In this document: piece after piece, positions 1 through 11,732 of the stretch
How positions within the stretch are numbered: the first letter of the stretch is position 1
How the letters are laid out: each line of letters starts with the position of its first letter
From: Calycina herbarum
Taxonomy: Eukaryota; Ascomycota; Leotiomycetes; Helotiales; Pezizellaceae
Assembly: GCA_001414485.1 (NCBI GenBank)
Contig: LLEY01000027.1
Location: forward strand, 310,001 to 374,000
Direction: 5' to 3'
DNA length: 64,000 nucleotides
Position numbers and translations under genes: made by a program
The notes under the pieces: generated by a model
Database searches by the model: none
What the model was told of the DNA's origin: nothing
What the model saw: the letters and a program-made list of their open reading frames with translations, nothing else

Positions 1-807
1 TTAAACGTATATATAGGCGTTAAATTAAGACCTTTATCAAGGCTTATATAAACTATATTACTAAGGTCGAGTTCTTTCTTATGTTTTACATAGCTTATAA
101 CTAGTTAATAACAACCTAAAACACTAAAGCTAGGTTCTATAGAGCTGGTCTAGTACCTCTAGAACCCTAGACTATAATCTTAAAGCTTAATATTAAGTTA
201 TAGACTCCTATACCTACTAGACCCCTCTCTGCCGACGCTACCTCTTAGGTCTCCTAGACTTCTTATAACTCTTCTAAAGCTCTTTCGTAATCAACTCTTA
301 TTAAGAATCGTATTACTTATTACTAAGGAAGCTTATTAATATCTATTTTCTAGATAATCGCTTTATTAGTAAAAGGTATAGAGTAATTAGTCTATAAGGT
401 AACTCTCTTATTAGCCTAGGTCTATATACTTTGAATAGTAAATAAAGCTCTTAGTAAACGCTAGAGAGCTAAAAATACCCGTGTCTAAGAAGGAGGTATA
501 TTTACTATAGAGGATATATAGAACGGATTAGCTTAGAAGAATACAGAGGAGCAGGTTTAACGTAATAAGCGCTCTAGAGAAGGTAGAGAAGATAAAGAAT
601 AAATAACTCGGCGACGTTATAATACTTATAGAAAAACTAGTTATAATACGTAGACGTGTTAAGAAGTTGTAGATATATCTAGTTTATTAGATTCCGAGTA
701 GTTTTAATTAATTTAATATGTTATAGTAGTTTTATTATATTTTAAAGTAGTAGAGTAGGAAAAAATTCACAAGGTTCTAATAATCACGAGGTCCTAGTAT
801 ACTACGT
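1..807 (+). mobile_element. Heavily RIP-decayed 3' part of a pogo/Fot1-like DNA transposon (copy 1)
   Basis: This stretch aligns along its length with the last part of the neighbouring better-preserved copy (about 1870-2684), including the region before the terminal repeat. Nearly every difference is C-to-T or G-to-A, which turns codons into TAA/TAG and makes the copy very AT-rich. Its right end, about 755-807, is a decayed version of the right terminal repeat of copy 2 and stops at ACGT followed by TA. The 5' part lies outside the window. No usable reading frame remains. RIP as the cause is inferred from the direction of the substitutions. Confidence 0.85.
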
Positions 808-824
808 TATATATAAAATATATA

Positions 825-2684
825 ACGTGGTTTATCAGGACCTGGCGTATATCAGGACCTGGCGTACTTTTCCTATCTTCCCTACTTTATTATTTTAATA
901 CGCGTTATCTTAACAACTACTAATGGAAATTCAAACTTAAGAAGCTCGAATCATCTTAGCTATCGAGGCTATCTGATCATCTAAAAAGCTTAGTTGTCGG
1001 GCTACTACAAAAATCTACAAAGTCCCTGAAACTAGCCTTCGCTGTAGAATAAATAGCCAACTTCCCCTCCTAGAACGACGGCTAGTAAATATTAAATTGA
1101 CTTAACTCGAGGAGGAAGTGATTCTTTAGAACATACTTGACTTGGATTCTAGAGGGTTTGCACCCCGGCTAGCTGGTGTAGAAGATATGGCAAATTATAT
1201 CCTTGAATCGCGGGGAGGGAAACGCGTTAGTAAGCTTTGGGTATATCGATTTATATAACGATAACTAGGGTTAAAGACATGTTTTAATCGCGTTTACGAC
1301 TTCTAAAGGGCCTTATACGAAGATCCTAACCTAATTAGCGCGTGGTTCCGACTTGTGTAAAATATAAGGGCGAAATACAGCGTTTTGGATTGCGATTTCT
1401 ATAACTTCGACGAAACGGGCTTTATGATAGGTATGATTTGCCCTACAATGGTTATCACACGTGCAGATCGACGTAGCAGAGGCAAGGCAGTTTAGCTAGG
1501 CAATCGGGAATAGGCTATAGCAATTGCTTGTATCAATGGCGAGGGTTAGGATGTCCCTCTATTTTTGGTCGTCTAAGGGAAGAATCATCTTACGAATTAG
1601 TATACAGACGGCGGCCTCCTACACGACTGGGTTATTAAACCGACAAGTAACGGATGGATAAACAACGAGACGGGTCTAGAATGGCTAAAACACTTCGATA
1701 AATATACTGCTAGTCGTATAAAGGGTCTATATTGAATACTGGTGTTAGATGGGTATGAGAGTTATGAATCGGCCGAATTTTAAGAGTATTGTAAAGCATA
1801 CAACATTATAACTCTTAGACTACCTCCTCACTTATCCTATATAACCTAACCACTTAATGTTAGGTGCTTTAGTGTGTTAAAGCGGGCGTATAGTCGGCAG
1901 ATTGAGACGTTTATCAAAGCCTATATCAACTATATTACGAAGGTGGAGTTCTTTTTAGCTTTTATAGCAGTATATAAAGAATCAATAACGGTCTGGAACG
2001 CTTAAGCTGGATTCTGTGGAGCTGGCCTAGTGCCTTTTGACCTGTAAGTAGTACTTTTAAAGCTTGACGTAAGGTTACGGACTCTAACTCCCCCAAGACC
2101 CTCTACTGCCAATTCCAATACTTGGATCTCCCAGACTCCCTCAAACCCTACTGAAGCGCTCTTATAATCGACTCTTGTTCAGAAACGGATTGCCTGTCAC
2201 CAGGGGAGCTCGCCGACTCCACTATTTGAGACAGTTGCTGCATTAGCAAAAGGTACAGAGCGAATAGCCCATGAGATGACCTTGTTGTCTGCTGAAGTAC
2301 GTACCCTTCGAGCAGCGAATGAAGCCTTAAGCAAACGCCGTAGAGCCAAAAAGACTCGTGTATGTCAAGGGGGGGCACTTACAGTAGAGGATGTCCAAGA
2401 TCTTTTAACTCAAAAGGACGTTAACGAGCAAGTACGACGCGACTTACGTGTGGAGGGGGGTAATAAGAAGGAGGGGCAATCGTCTAGACGGCGTTGTGGC
2501 ACTTGCGGAAAAGCTGGTCACAATGCACGAACTTGTTAAATAGATGTAGATATGTCTGATTCTTCGGATTCTAAGTAGTTATAGTTAATTTAATATGTTG
2601 TGGTTAATTTATTAATATTCAAAGTTGAATGCCAAGGAAAAGTGCGCCAGGTCCTGATATGCGCCAGGTCCTGATAAACCACGT
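825..2684 (+). mobile_element. Complete pogo/Fot1-like (Flipper-like) transposon, 1860 bp, copy 2
   Basis: The element is bounded by inverted repeats of about 50 bp. The left one starts ACGTGGTTTATCAGGACC and the right one is its reverse complement with few mismatches. Each repeat carries an internal direct duplication of the motif CAGGACCTGGCG. TA dinucleotides at 823-824 and 2685-2686 form the target duplication expected for Tc1/mariner-pogo elements. Length, TA target and repeat length match fungal Fot1, Pot2 and Botrytis Flipper elements. It lies 17 bp after the end of copy 1 in the same orientation. It carries one transposase frame broken only by point mutations. Confidence 0.92.
923..2539 (+). 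pseudogene. Transposase of the pogo/Fot1 family, inactivated by RIP-type nonsense mutations
   Basis: One frame runs 538 codons from ATG to the final stop with no frameshift, but contains about nineteen internal stops. Most are explained by CAA/CAG-to-TAA/TAG or CGA/TGG changes. In order it shows an N-terminal helix-turn-helix/CENP-B-like DNA-binding region, then a DDE integrase core. The first two catalytic aspartates are visible in FDETGF (near 1400) and LDGYES (near 1748). The third, normally in PLDVGC, reads PLNVRC at about 1850-1867, a GAT-to-AAT change. The C-terminus ends in a CCHC zinc knuckle, C-x2-C-x4-H-x4-C. The last roughly 125 codons are free of stops. The protein cannot be active as it stands. 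Confidence 0.9.
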
Positions 2685-2760
2685 TATAAACTAAACAGGC
2701 TCTAATTCAAATCCTCTTAAACAGTCTAGTAAATCTAATAATTAATTATATTATTACTTA

Positions 2761-3195
2761 ACGTGGTTTATCAGTACCTCGTTAATATCAGTACCTCGCT
2801 ACTTAAAATCTTATATAAAAAAGGTCTATGTACAACCGTGTACTTTACGTATTTATTAATAAAAAAATCTAAAATTGAAATTTTAGTTTTATTAATATAA
2901 GAGTATTCTTAATTCTTAGTTTTTAAATATTACTTATCTTATATTAAAGTGTTATTTAAAAAAGGAAAAATTACTAATAATTACAGGGGTATTTTTAAGC
3001 GAATTGTTAATTAAAACTAGTAAAGAATTAAAATTGATATTATTATAATATTAAACTCTTGTTTCCTTAGTAAAATTTCAATTTTAGATTTTTTTATTAA
3101 TAAATACGTAAAGTGCACGGTTGTGCACAGACGTTTTTTGTATGAGATTTCAAGTGACGAGGTACTGATATTGACGAGGTGCTGATAAACCACGT
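2761..3195. mobile_element. 435-bp foldback MITE with pogo/Fot1-type ends
   Basis: It starts ACGTGGTTTATCAGTACCTCG and ends with the imperfect reverse complement, flanked by TA at 2759-2760 and 3196-3197. The first 14 bases equal those of the 1860-bp transposon next door, so the same or a related transposase could have moved it. The inverted homology is long: about 135 bp of each end pair, including a motif around TTTACGTATTTATTAATA near 2847 and again inverted near 3098. Mismatches between the arms are mostly C/T or G/A, as expected from RIP. It has no coding capacity. Family assignment is inference from the shared ends and the TA target. Confidence 0.85.
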
Positions 3196-3908
3196 TAATA
3201 CTTTAGGTTAATATAATAATTAGTAGATATAAGATATAAACACCAAATCCCCAGACTGACGAGTATCAGTATATCACCCAGCTAGAGGAGAGGCGAGGGA
3301 ATAAGGTGGGACGTTCGCCATCCATGACCGCCATGTCAAAGGCAAATGAGAGAGTTGTCGATCATCAGTCCCTCCATCCATTACTGCACGACCAATTACC
3401 AACACACTAACAACACCAATTGAACATATTCACCTTCCTGGTGATCCAAATTTTAAAAGAGCACGAAGGCAAGTAAAGTAAAAAAGGCAACGACGTTCTC
3501 TCATTCAACTATGATAAAGGGTATATTGATCTTCCATTCATACATCCACATCCATCCACCCCCTCACTCATCTCATCCCCTCATCACCTCTCATAATCCA
3601 CAATCCAACCAAACTATTTCCCTTGCGTGCGAGAGTGGAAAATATACAAATCCACCCCAAAGCAACACGCATAGCACATATCTCATCCATCCCCATACAA
3701 TGGGCCAATGAAGAAATGAATCATCATAATGAAGAAGAAAAAACAAAAGTATAAGAAAAATCCAACTCCAGAAACATGTGCAACCGAGTGGGAAAAGAAC
3801 TATCAAAAACACGCTTATGTGCATATATGCAAATAATTCCCAGGGGGTTGCCCACCAAACATTTCTCGTGCGCTCGCGGAGAGAAAAAAATACGAAAGTC
3901 GTAACTTT
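3196..3908. other. Intergenic: repeat edge and 3' flank of chitin synthase
   Basis: Base composition returns to normal at about 3240, right after the MITE. The DNA next to the chitin synthase stop is A- and C-rich and probably includes its 3' untranslated region. No convincing gene is seen; short frames here have no recognisable protein. Confidence 0.6.
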
Positions 3909-6900
3909 CTAAACACCTCGGAACATCCTCACAATCAAGAACCACATGGCCCCAATGAACTTGAATAGCGAAAGACCAGCCACAGACCACAGCACAACGG
4001 CCATATAGATATCTGATTTCAGAGTCTCTTGAGCGTCCTGGTCGGTAGCGGTGCTTAGTCTGGACAGACCGGCCGTGCTGAGAACCGTAGCCACGAGACC
4101 AAAGTTGCATAGAAGCCAGAAGATGACGACACGAGATCGGAATCCCTTGTAGTAATCTTCCTGCACCTCGCTAGGAGATACTTCCCGCTTCTCTTCGGGC
4201 GCCTTGCTGACGATTTTTCGCATTTCTGCTTCGTATTGAGCGTTGAGATCGCCGTCATCCGTTGGAATGTTAACATCGACTTTTCCACCAGGTTTGAGAG
4301 TTGCCGAGGGCAATTTCTCGGCCTTATCGTCTCCTTTCGTGCCCCAAGTGATATCATGGGTATTACAGAAAGCATAAACGTTGAGAATGTTGATATAGGT
4401 TGGTGTGAGAAGAAGATATTGGACGAATGAGGTGAACATGTGCCATGGATCGAAGAAGAGGAACGAGGAGATAAACCAGAGGAGGTACGTCGACGCGAGC
4501 GAGATGATCAGAGTGTAGAAGATTTTGTTCTTGAATATGTCACTGACACTAAATTGATTGTCTGCGACTTCCGACTGGATCGACTTTACGGTAATGAATA
4601 TCGAAGCAAACATCAAATACCTAAGGTCTATTAGTAAATCATTTGACGATAGAGAGTGAGTAAACTTACAACATGATGATAGCCCAGAAATAAACCATGG
4701 CCATATAGGCTCTATTTGATCCTTGAGGTCGATTTCCAAGAGCCAAAACGAAACAGGTGAGCAGTGTAACACCGTATAACCATTCGAAGACGACTCCAAG
4801 AATAACACCAACATTGCCTAGAAGGTCGGTACCACCGAGTGATTTGGTCAAGATGTGGAAAACCAGAAAGAAGTTACCAAGTTGGAACCAGGCAAAGATC
4901 ATGTTAATGGTCTGATATGTAAACTCAGTCAAGAACATGAGTTTGCGCAGAAAGCTGTGACCGCTTCGAAAGATTTGGTAGAAATGGGCCAAGGCGTAGA
5001 CTGCGGCAAAGAAACTACCGTTCAACCATCTTCGTCGTTGTAAAATCAGTTCAGCCATTTGATCAGGGACATCGGTTTCTCCCGTAGCGGATTTGACGTA
5101 TTGAAGAATCCAGTGACAATTTCGCTTCGAAACCAGCTCGAAACAGAGGATACGATCCTCTGCAAGATACATATTAGCTGTAAAGATACCAGCGTTAGCA
5201 CCGTGCATCTTTTCTCCAGCAAAGTACTTTTCCAAAGGCCCATTTCCGGCTTTGTCGTTTTGAAGAGCAATATAACGATATGCTGAAAAGGCTCCTGGCA
5301 AAACGGAGATGAAACCGAATGCAGATTCCAGTGGTTTATCGAGGATATTACTCATTTTGTACTCGAAGTTTTGGGTTGCAACCAAGGGGTTGATTAAATT
5401 CTTTCCTCCGGGTCCCAACATGGCCTTGATCTCTCCGCAAGCTCCCGCGCACATGGGCTCCAAGTCGAAAGCTTTCCATAGCTGGTAAATTGAGTCCCTT
5501 CCTGGCTTGGTACCTGCATCGAGCAAAACACAAATGTTTGGATCCAGAACCCGACCGAACGCTTGGAAAAACCATCTATGAGAGTTGATCTTTTTCTGAT
5601 TCTTTTCCTTCAAACAGAAAAGCATCTGGACTGGTTGTTGCTTTGGCCGTAACTCGACAATGTCTTTCTTGACTCCTATCGATACCTGGGTTGTATATTC
5701 GTAAATATGGGCTGTGACATCCTTGCCATTAACCTTTTGTTTGGCGATACCATCTTGGTAAACACCCATTCCTGCCAAAACTGCTCTTGTTCTAGGGTTG
5801 ATCTTAGCACGACCATCGCTAACAACACAGACCACAATCTTTTTCCAAGCATCCTTTCCCCATGTTTTACTGTCTTTCCGTGAACACATAAATTCGATAT
5901 TTTTGAAAACTCCACTCATCGTTCGGGCAAATAAAACATCGTCTTCGTTGTACATGGTAACCACGATAAAGAGTTCAGTATGCCGAGGCTTCGCAAAAAG
6001 CTTCTGCCGTAAAGTAAATCGCTCCTCCAAAAACTCTCCGGGGTCGCATGTTGCTGCTGTATATCGCATATGTGTGAACTCGTCTCGCTCTGGTGCCTGG
6101 GCGTGCGGAACCATATTCAAAAGTTTCGGAGGGATGGGACAATCGAGGACGAGATTGCCATTGAATAATTGTACTTCCTTGATAGTCTTGTATCTCCTGA
6201 TTCCGGGGCCAGGCATTGGGGCGGTCGTCGAAGGTGAAATCCCCCCAGCTCCATCATAATCTTTATATTCTTCTTCCATTGCATGTGGATCTGGTCCATA
6301 ACTAGTGTCTGACTGGAGTATAGGTCGGTGGTCGTCATCATCAAAATATCCTGGTTGGTTTTGACCAGCTTGATATCCTGAGGGGTGCCCCTCGGCTGGG
6401 TTTGGTTGGTAGGGAGGCTGATAGTAGGCATCGTGATGTTGCTGGGGATTTAGAGCATAATCTTGCTGGTAGTTGTGGCTCGGATCGAGGGGGTTACGTT
6501 GTTCAAATTCCTCATTATGCCCATATGAGTTATTAATGTTCTCAACCGAGTACTGTTTTCCAACTGTATTAGCGCATATTCCACTACTCAATCAAACCTC
6601 CCCGTCGCCATATGGACTTACAGTAGGTTGAGCCTGCAACCGATCACTTGGTGTTCCGTATCTCCCGGGGCCCATTGGAATCTCGAGGTTGTGAGGAGGA
6701 GCAGGAGAACCGCCGGGTCTGCCTCCATATGAAGGTGTTGGATCCTCCAATTGATATCCGTGATGTCTTGGATCGCCTGGCGACGGAGTTCGACCTGGAT
6801 GTTGCGCCATATCGTAGTATTCGTCTTGACGGCCTTGACCGGGTTGATCTGTAGGTGGAAGAGATGTTAGAGAGTTGTTGACGCGCAAGAGTTATGTTTG

Positions 6901-7113
6901 CTAAACTCCTGAACTTTGCAGGATGTTCGAGGGATGACTGTGCCGCTCCAAGATTATTCCCTTCGTTATTTGAGGTTGGGCGAAGGAGCAAAGAGGGAGC
7001 CTTGGGAGAATAATTTGACAATACCCTCGAAACATTCACCAAGATGGGGGGCTTCAGACAGATAAATAAATTGCCGTGATTTTAAGGGACTTACCTAGTC
7101 GATTGTATGACAT
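3909..7113 (-). CDS. Chitin synthase, class I type
   Basis: Integral membrane family-2 glycosyltransferase that polymerises UDP-GlcNAc into cell-wall chitin. Exons on the minus strand: 7113-7095, 6848-6622, 6552-4670, 4620-3909, giving 946 aa; all introns are GT-AG and phases close. The start MSYNRLG sits on a 19-nt first exon. Residues 1-150 form a hydrophilic Pro/Gln/Tyr-rich tail. The catalytic core follows, with [19 protein letters not shown] chitin synthase N-motif (here [15 protein letters not shown]), [17 protein letters not shown] (about residue 547) and QRRRWLNGS (about 586). A cluster of transmembrane segments and [12 protein letters not shown] complete the protein. The segments [18 protein letters not shown] and [18 protein letters not shown] resemble class I enzymes more than class II or III; the class call is from memory of the families. 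A second chitin synthase lies 19 kb away on the same strand. Confidence 0.93.
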
Positions 7114-8600
7114 GGTTTGAGATTTCCCAAAAGGGAGTGGGGTGCTTTAATGGAGCTGGATTCCCAGAGGAGGCGGAGGAGGAATGAATGCGCTCTGTGG
7201 CTGCTGCTAGATCTTGAGGTCAAGCCGGAGCTGGTGATTCGCGGGAGGATGAGCCTCTTTGCTGTGATGCCCCTCGATGCGCGTCTTTTCGGTAATCGAG
7301 CTTGTGTCGTCTGGAGACTTTTGAGTTGGGTTGGGAAGAAGGGTCCTGGAGCAGTCGTTTGCACCCCAATAATGCGATATGGACCCAAATTAACTGCGGA
7401 TGACCTGCTGGAGAAGAGTCGCCCCTAGTAGCCTCGTTTCAGGAAAAGTGCTCTGTGCTGCTGCTGCTGCTGCTTTCCGTTACTGTACCACAGGGATCGT
7501 GTTTCTCCTGCGGATTCAAGTGCCAAGCAGATGAGTGACGTTTCAGACAGGGGCCCAAACCGGCAAGATCAGATTAATCGCCCGAGAGGTGATGGATGAC
7601 GTTGGGATGTAGGTATCTCGAATTATATTTCGAGATGTGGCAGCGTTGAGTTGACAACTCGCAGATGTTGTTATCAATATCGATTTCGAGGTCAAGTGTT
7701 TGTTGTTTGCTAGAGAAATGTGCAGTGCGGCGAAAAGAAAAGCGTGTGTAGGGGAAGGTGCGATCATCAGACAAAGCATCATACCCCGGTCAGACCTTCA
7801 GACCTCGTGTACGGAGAGTTGATCCCAATCAGATCAGATCAGATCCTTCAGAGTGCTTGCAGCATGCAGTAAGCCAAGTTAAGCTTCTTTACCCTCACCT
7901 TACTTTCTAACTGGCGCACTCGTTTCCAACCACCCAAAATAGATTCACAGCATAATCCTCGAATCAGCACGGCCAGCTTCCCCGCCACCAACGACACGAA
8001 TCAAGTCACGAATCACTGACCTCAGCCATCCCGACACTACTGTAGACTAGCCACACTTTAGAAAAGCTGACTTGCGCTTGCCCAACGTCCAACGATATCT
8101 TCCACACTTCCCCGCTGATCGTCAGGGCGAACCGTCATGATGAGGACAGAGGGGCCTGAGAGTTGAACAGAGGCGAATAGAAAGGCTCACAATCTCGCAA
8201 CCTAAGAACTGGTGCGAATGCTAATGCAGCCACAACCTGCTTTGCATATATTGAGGCTGTGCTAAAGAACCTTCAACGTTCAACCTCTAGCCTTGCAATA
8301 CGGTTACGGGAGTCACATCTCTGTATCACGACTAACCATACCGGTAACCTTTGAAGATATCCGAGTCTCAAAACTTTCCATTTGGCCCACGATGGGGAGG
8401 AGGCGAGAGAGGGTTGCCCTTCCAAGCTCTAACATTCCTGCCTTGCTACGCTGCTGCCATGAGGCTTGGTTCATCCCCACCCTTCAAGTCAGACCTATCA
8501 AAGTAACAAAGTCTGTGGCAAACAAAGCTGCTACTTCCAGCTTTCTACCAGTATTTTCTCATGTCATCCGAATTCCAGTGTCTTGTCTTGTCTAACTTCC
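7114..8600. other. Intergenic: chitin synthase upstream region
   Basis: About 1.5 kb without a convincing gene. It holds a CTG trinucleotide run at about 7455-7474 and a short GATCA repeat at about 7829-7845. It should include the promoter and 5' leader of the class I chitin synthase and the 3' end of the phosphatase transcript. Open frames here are short and have no recognisable domains. Confidence 0.55.
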
Positions 8601-9347
8601 TCATGGTTTGACATCTGGAAAGACCTCCTTCAGAAAATTATGGCTGAACCTGAAATAAATGTAAGTAAAAGGAAATATGAAAATAATCATATAATAAGGT
8701 TATCTTACCTCATACATTGCTCATAGGCGATCTCAAAGCCATCCCGAGCCCCGTAATACGGATCATCCACCTCCTCGGCCTTCTTCTTGCCTGCAAACTC
8801 ACCGAAGAGCATCACTTTGGCCTTACCGCCCGATCGGCCGTGTATTCTTTGGAGGTCTCGGAGATTGTCTCGATCCTACCAGTATCGTTGGTCAGCTGGT
8901 GACTTGCAAACAACCCGCCTGTGAAACAAAAAATGAATCACCGATAGCCTCATTCCAAACCCAGCATTTGCTTCACAATATTGGCCAGTTGAAGCTCGCT
9001 GTCCGAAAGAAAGTTCTCACCATAGCAAAGATATGGTCAAAGTTTTTAAAATCCGAAGTTTGAATCTAAGAACTCATAAGCACATGTATTTCAAGACAGA
9101 GCTGCCAAACTACCTTTCGAGCAGCGTGTTCGTAATCGGTAATTCCGTTATCCTCAAGTGTTGACATCGTTCTCGAGTCTGGGCTTGAGCCAGTGTGATA
9201 AGCCCCAGTACCACAAGAATCGATTTTAGAGATCAATGACTGATAAGGCCGCTTTGAGACGATGGATCTGAAGATGCCCTCGGCCATTGTGGATCGGCAG
9301 ATATTGCCTAGGCAAACAAACAGAACGGATATTTGGTCGTTAGCCAT
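8601..9347 (-). CDS. Low-molecular-weight protein tyrosine phosphatase
   Basis: Cytosolic phosphatase that hydrolyses phosphotyrosine through a cysteinyl-phosphate intermediate. Four exons: 9347-9114, 9065-9021, 8875-8709, 8649-8601, 164 aa, all GT-AG, phases consistent. The P-loop reads VCLGNICRS with nucleophile Cys12 and Arg18 close to the N-terminus, as in the whole family. The general-acid aspartate lies in VDDPYYG (Asp131) in exon 3. The second exon encodes only 15 residues (IQTSDFKNFDHIFAM). The start MANDQ places Cys12 at the position usual for the family. An in-frame upstream codon could add about 33 residues, but nothing supports it. Length matches typical eukaryotic LMW-PTPs. Substrate is unknown. 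Confidence 0.93.
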
Positions 9348-9909
9348 TTTTGCGTTGTTTTCCTTCTCAGATAGCTTGAGGTTGGACGAAGAGAAGAAGA
9401 AAGTTATGGCGTAGCCCAATTGAGGCTGGTGAGGCTGTAATCTCAAGGCTCCGAACCGGTCCGATAATCGGAGCTGTCAAGCCACTTAGATTTAGAGACT
9501 GGATCAAACATTCTGGGCCGTAAATGCACCACGTAACTTCCACATCTTTCCATTGTGCTTCTTGGCTTTTCTGTTGAGAAGGTAGTTCGCTCCTCCCTCA
9601 TGAGAGTTGTCTCGCGTCAAGGTTCTGGTTTTCTGTAGGCTGCAATGTGGTTGGGAAGGAGCGAGGGACTCTCAAGGAGAATCTGGTCAAGTATGATTGT
9701 TCTAAAACATTGGGACTAAATTGTTCTGAAGTTTTAAAATAATCACTCAATTCCTCCTATTGACATCCTACAATTCCACACCCAAAATTTCCAAAAACGC
9801 CATTACCATCACGTTCGATTGGAAATGCTCTCATTTCGTCAGAATGTCACACAACTGCCAAACCTAAACTCCCATTTTTCTGCGTTTAAGCAAGATTTCA
9901 CTTGAATCC
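9348..9909. other. Intergenic between phosphatase and coiled-coil gene
   Basis: About 560 bp, both neighbours on the minus strand, so this holds the phosphatase promoter and the 3' end of the next gene. No further gene or repeat is seen. Confidence 0.6.
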
Positions 9910-11732
9910 TCATTTCAATTTGAACTCCCCTCGTTTCATCGTGTGCGCCATGGTGTCGAAGACCAACTGAAGACCCGGATATACTGACGGTGTCCGGTAT
10001 GAAAAAGTCATCGAAGCTGGAGTGGAATTAGCCTCTGCCCAAAGTTGAATGCAGGAAATGTTTCCATTTACAATACATCATTATCCAGAGAGGGAAATTG
10101 GAATGCTTACAGTCTTTTCCTTGAACACCGATAGTACAATTCTCTCCTTCGTCCACAGCATCATAATACTGGAATGTCACGATGTTTGGCTTTGCTTCTT
10201 CAAGTTGGACGGTGAAATGGTAGTAGTTTGACAGATGCTCGTAGTGCGTAACATACCACTCAACCATGAGAGTCCTTGTTCCTTCACTGCCTGAGATTTC
10301 ATAGAACATACCATGTGGTTCGCCATCAGCAATCATCAAGTCTGTCCAGAACGGGAACAGAGTATACGGTGGGACCCCGTTATAATGTGGCAACGGTAGA
10401 CCATGTCTTTTATCGCGTGGCTTTTGGATATCTTGGTCGAAGCAGATCATTCCATTGTCGGTCACAAACAGGTTTCTGCTGGAATGGCCAAATATTGAGA
10501 CATCAAAGTCGAGAGTGGGAATTGGAAAGAACATGTCGTCGACTTGCATGGGCGCACCCTCCACTTCTATACTGCCAGCAATTGTAACGGGTTTTTTCAA
10601 AACCTGTAAAATGTTAAGTATTGTGCCTATTTGGGATTCAATTTACATACCACGGTTTTCTTCGCCTCCTCGCTCTTCTCATCGGCGGTTGGAGGAATTT
10701 CTTCGACAGCTCGAGAGCCGGATTTGCAACGTTCGTGCTCTTCCTCGAGGAATTTCTTTTCATCCTCCACAATCTCCAATCGTGAGCGTGTTTCATCGAG
10801 TTTTGCCTGCAACAATCTTCGCGTCTCTTCACACCTTTTCCTGACCTCCCTTACCTCCCGGGTCTTTTCATCAACTGTCTTTTTGAGAAGCTCTCTCTCG
10901 TGCTGGATACCTGCAATAATATGTCCATCAACGTCAAGATGGTGTTTCGCCTCCACGAAGTCCGCAGACGCTTGTGTAGATCTCTTTTTCTCAATCAGCA
11001 ATTCCTGGATCTGCATCTCCAAGGCTGTTTCCAACCTCGCGTTCTCTGTTTTGAGATCACGGTTCTTCTCCGTTTCCGTGTCGAGCTTACTCTTGGTGTC
11101 CGTGCATTTTTTCTGTACTGCAACGTACTTTTCCTTGTACTCTTCTTTCCTCGTGATGGCAATCTGAAGTTTTCCACTTATTTCCATTAGCTGAGAACTG
11201 TCCGTGTCCTCGTCCGTTCCGAGCTTGGTGATTTTGCGTTGGAGCCGGTCGTTGAGCCTCTTCTGCGTCGTGAGGTCATCTTCAAGCTCTTCTACCCGAG
11301 AGTTCTGCTCTTCGGCTTGGGTTGTTAGCTGCTCGATAATTTTGTGATCGCTACTGATTGTCTCGGTAGCTGCTTGGTATCTCTTCTCCAGTATTTTGTA
11401 ATCCTACAATGCTTTAGTTCGGGTTCAAATTCCTCATATATCACAGTCTGAAGTCTTGAGCGTACCCTTTGGATTGCTTGGGAGTAAGTTGCTCCTTGGT
11501 CGATATAACCAACAGCATATGTCAATGATTCAGTTATGTCTGTGGGGGTGGTTATAGTTTGCTGTATGTTCTTGATAGAAGCATCTGGACCGCGATAGAA
11601 GCAATTGAACAGTGTTCCTGCTTTCGACTGATTGAGGAGCGCTCTGTCGATAGCATTTAGCATATTCAGAGAAAAACTTTCGGTGAAATCTTACGAGTGC
11701 CTCACGTTTCCATCATCATGTTCGGTTGCCAT
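9910..11732 (-). CDS. Coiled-coil protein with C-terminal nidogen-like domain
   Basis: Five exons: 11732-11695, 11643-11466, 11403-10651, 10603-10111, 10016-9910, 522 aa, all GT-AG and phase-consistent; the last acceptor was chosen because the nearer AG gives an immediate stop. Residues 1-75 are mixed. About 75-320 are a long charged Glu/Lys-rich heptad-like coiled coil with no prolines in its centre. Residues 335-520 resemble fungal NIDO-like beta-sandwich modules, with NLFVTDNGMICFDQ, LFPFWTDLMI, GTRTLMVEWY and CTIGVQGKD. Those modules are usually extracellular, yet no signal peptide or membrane segment is seen here. The family name is inference and the function is unknown. Confidence 0.72.
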
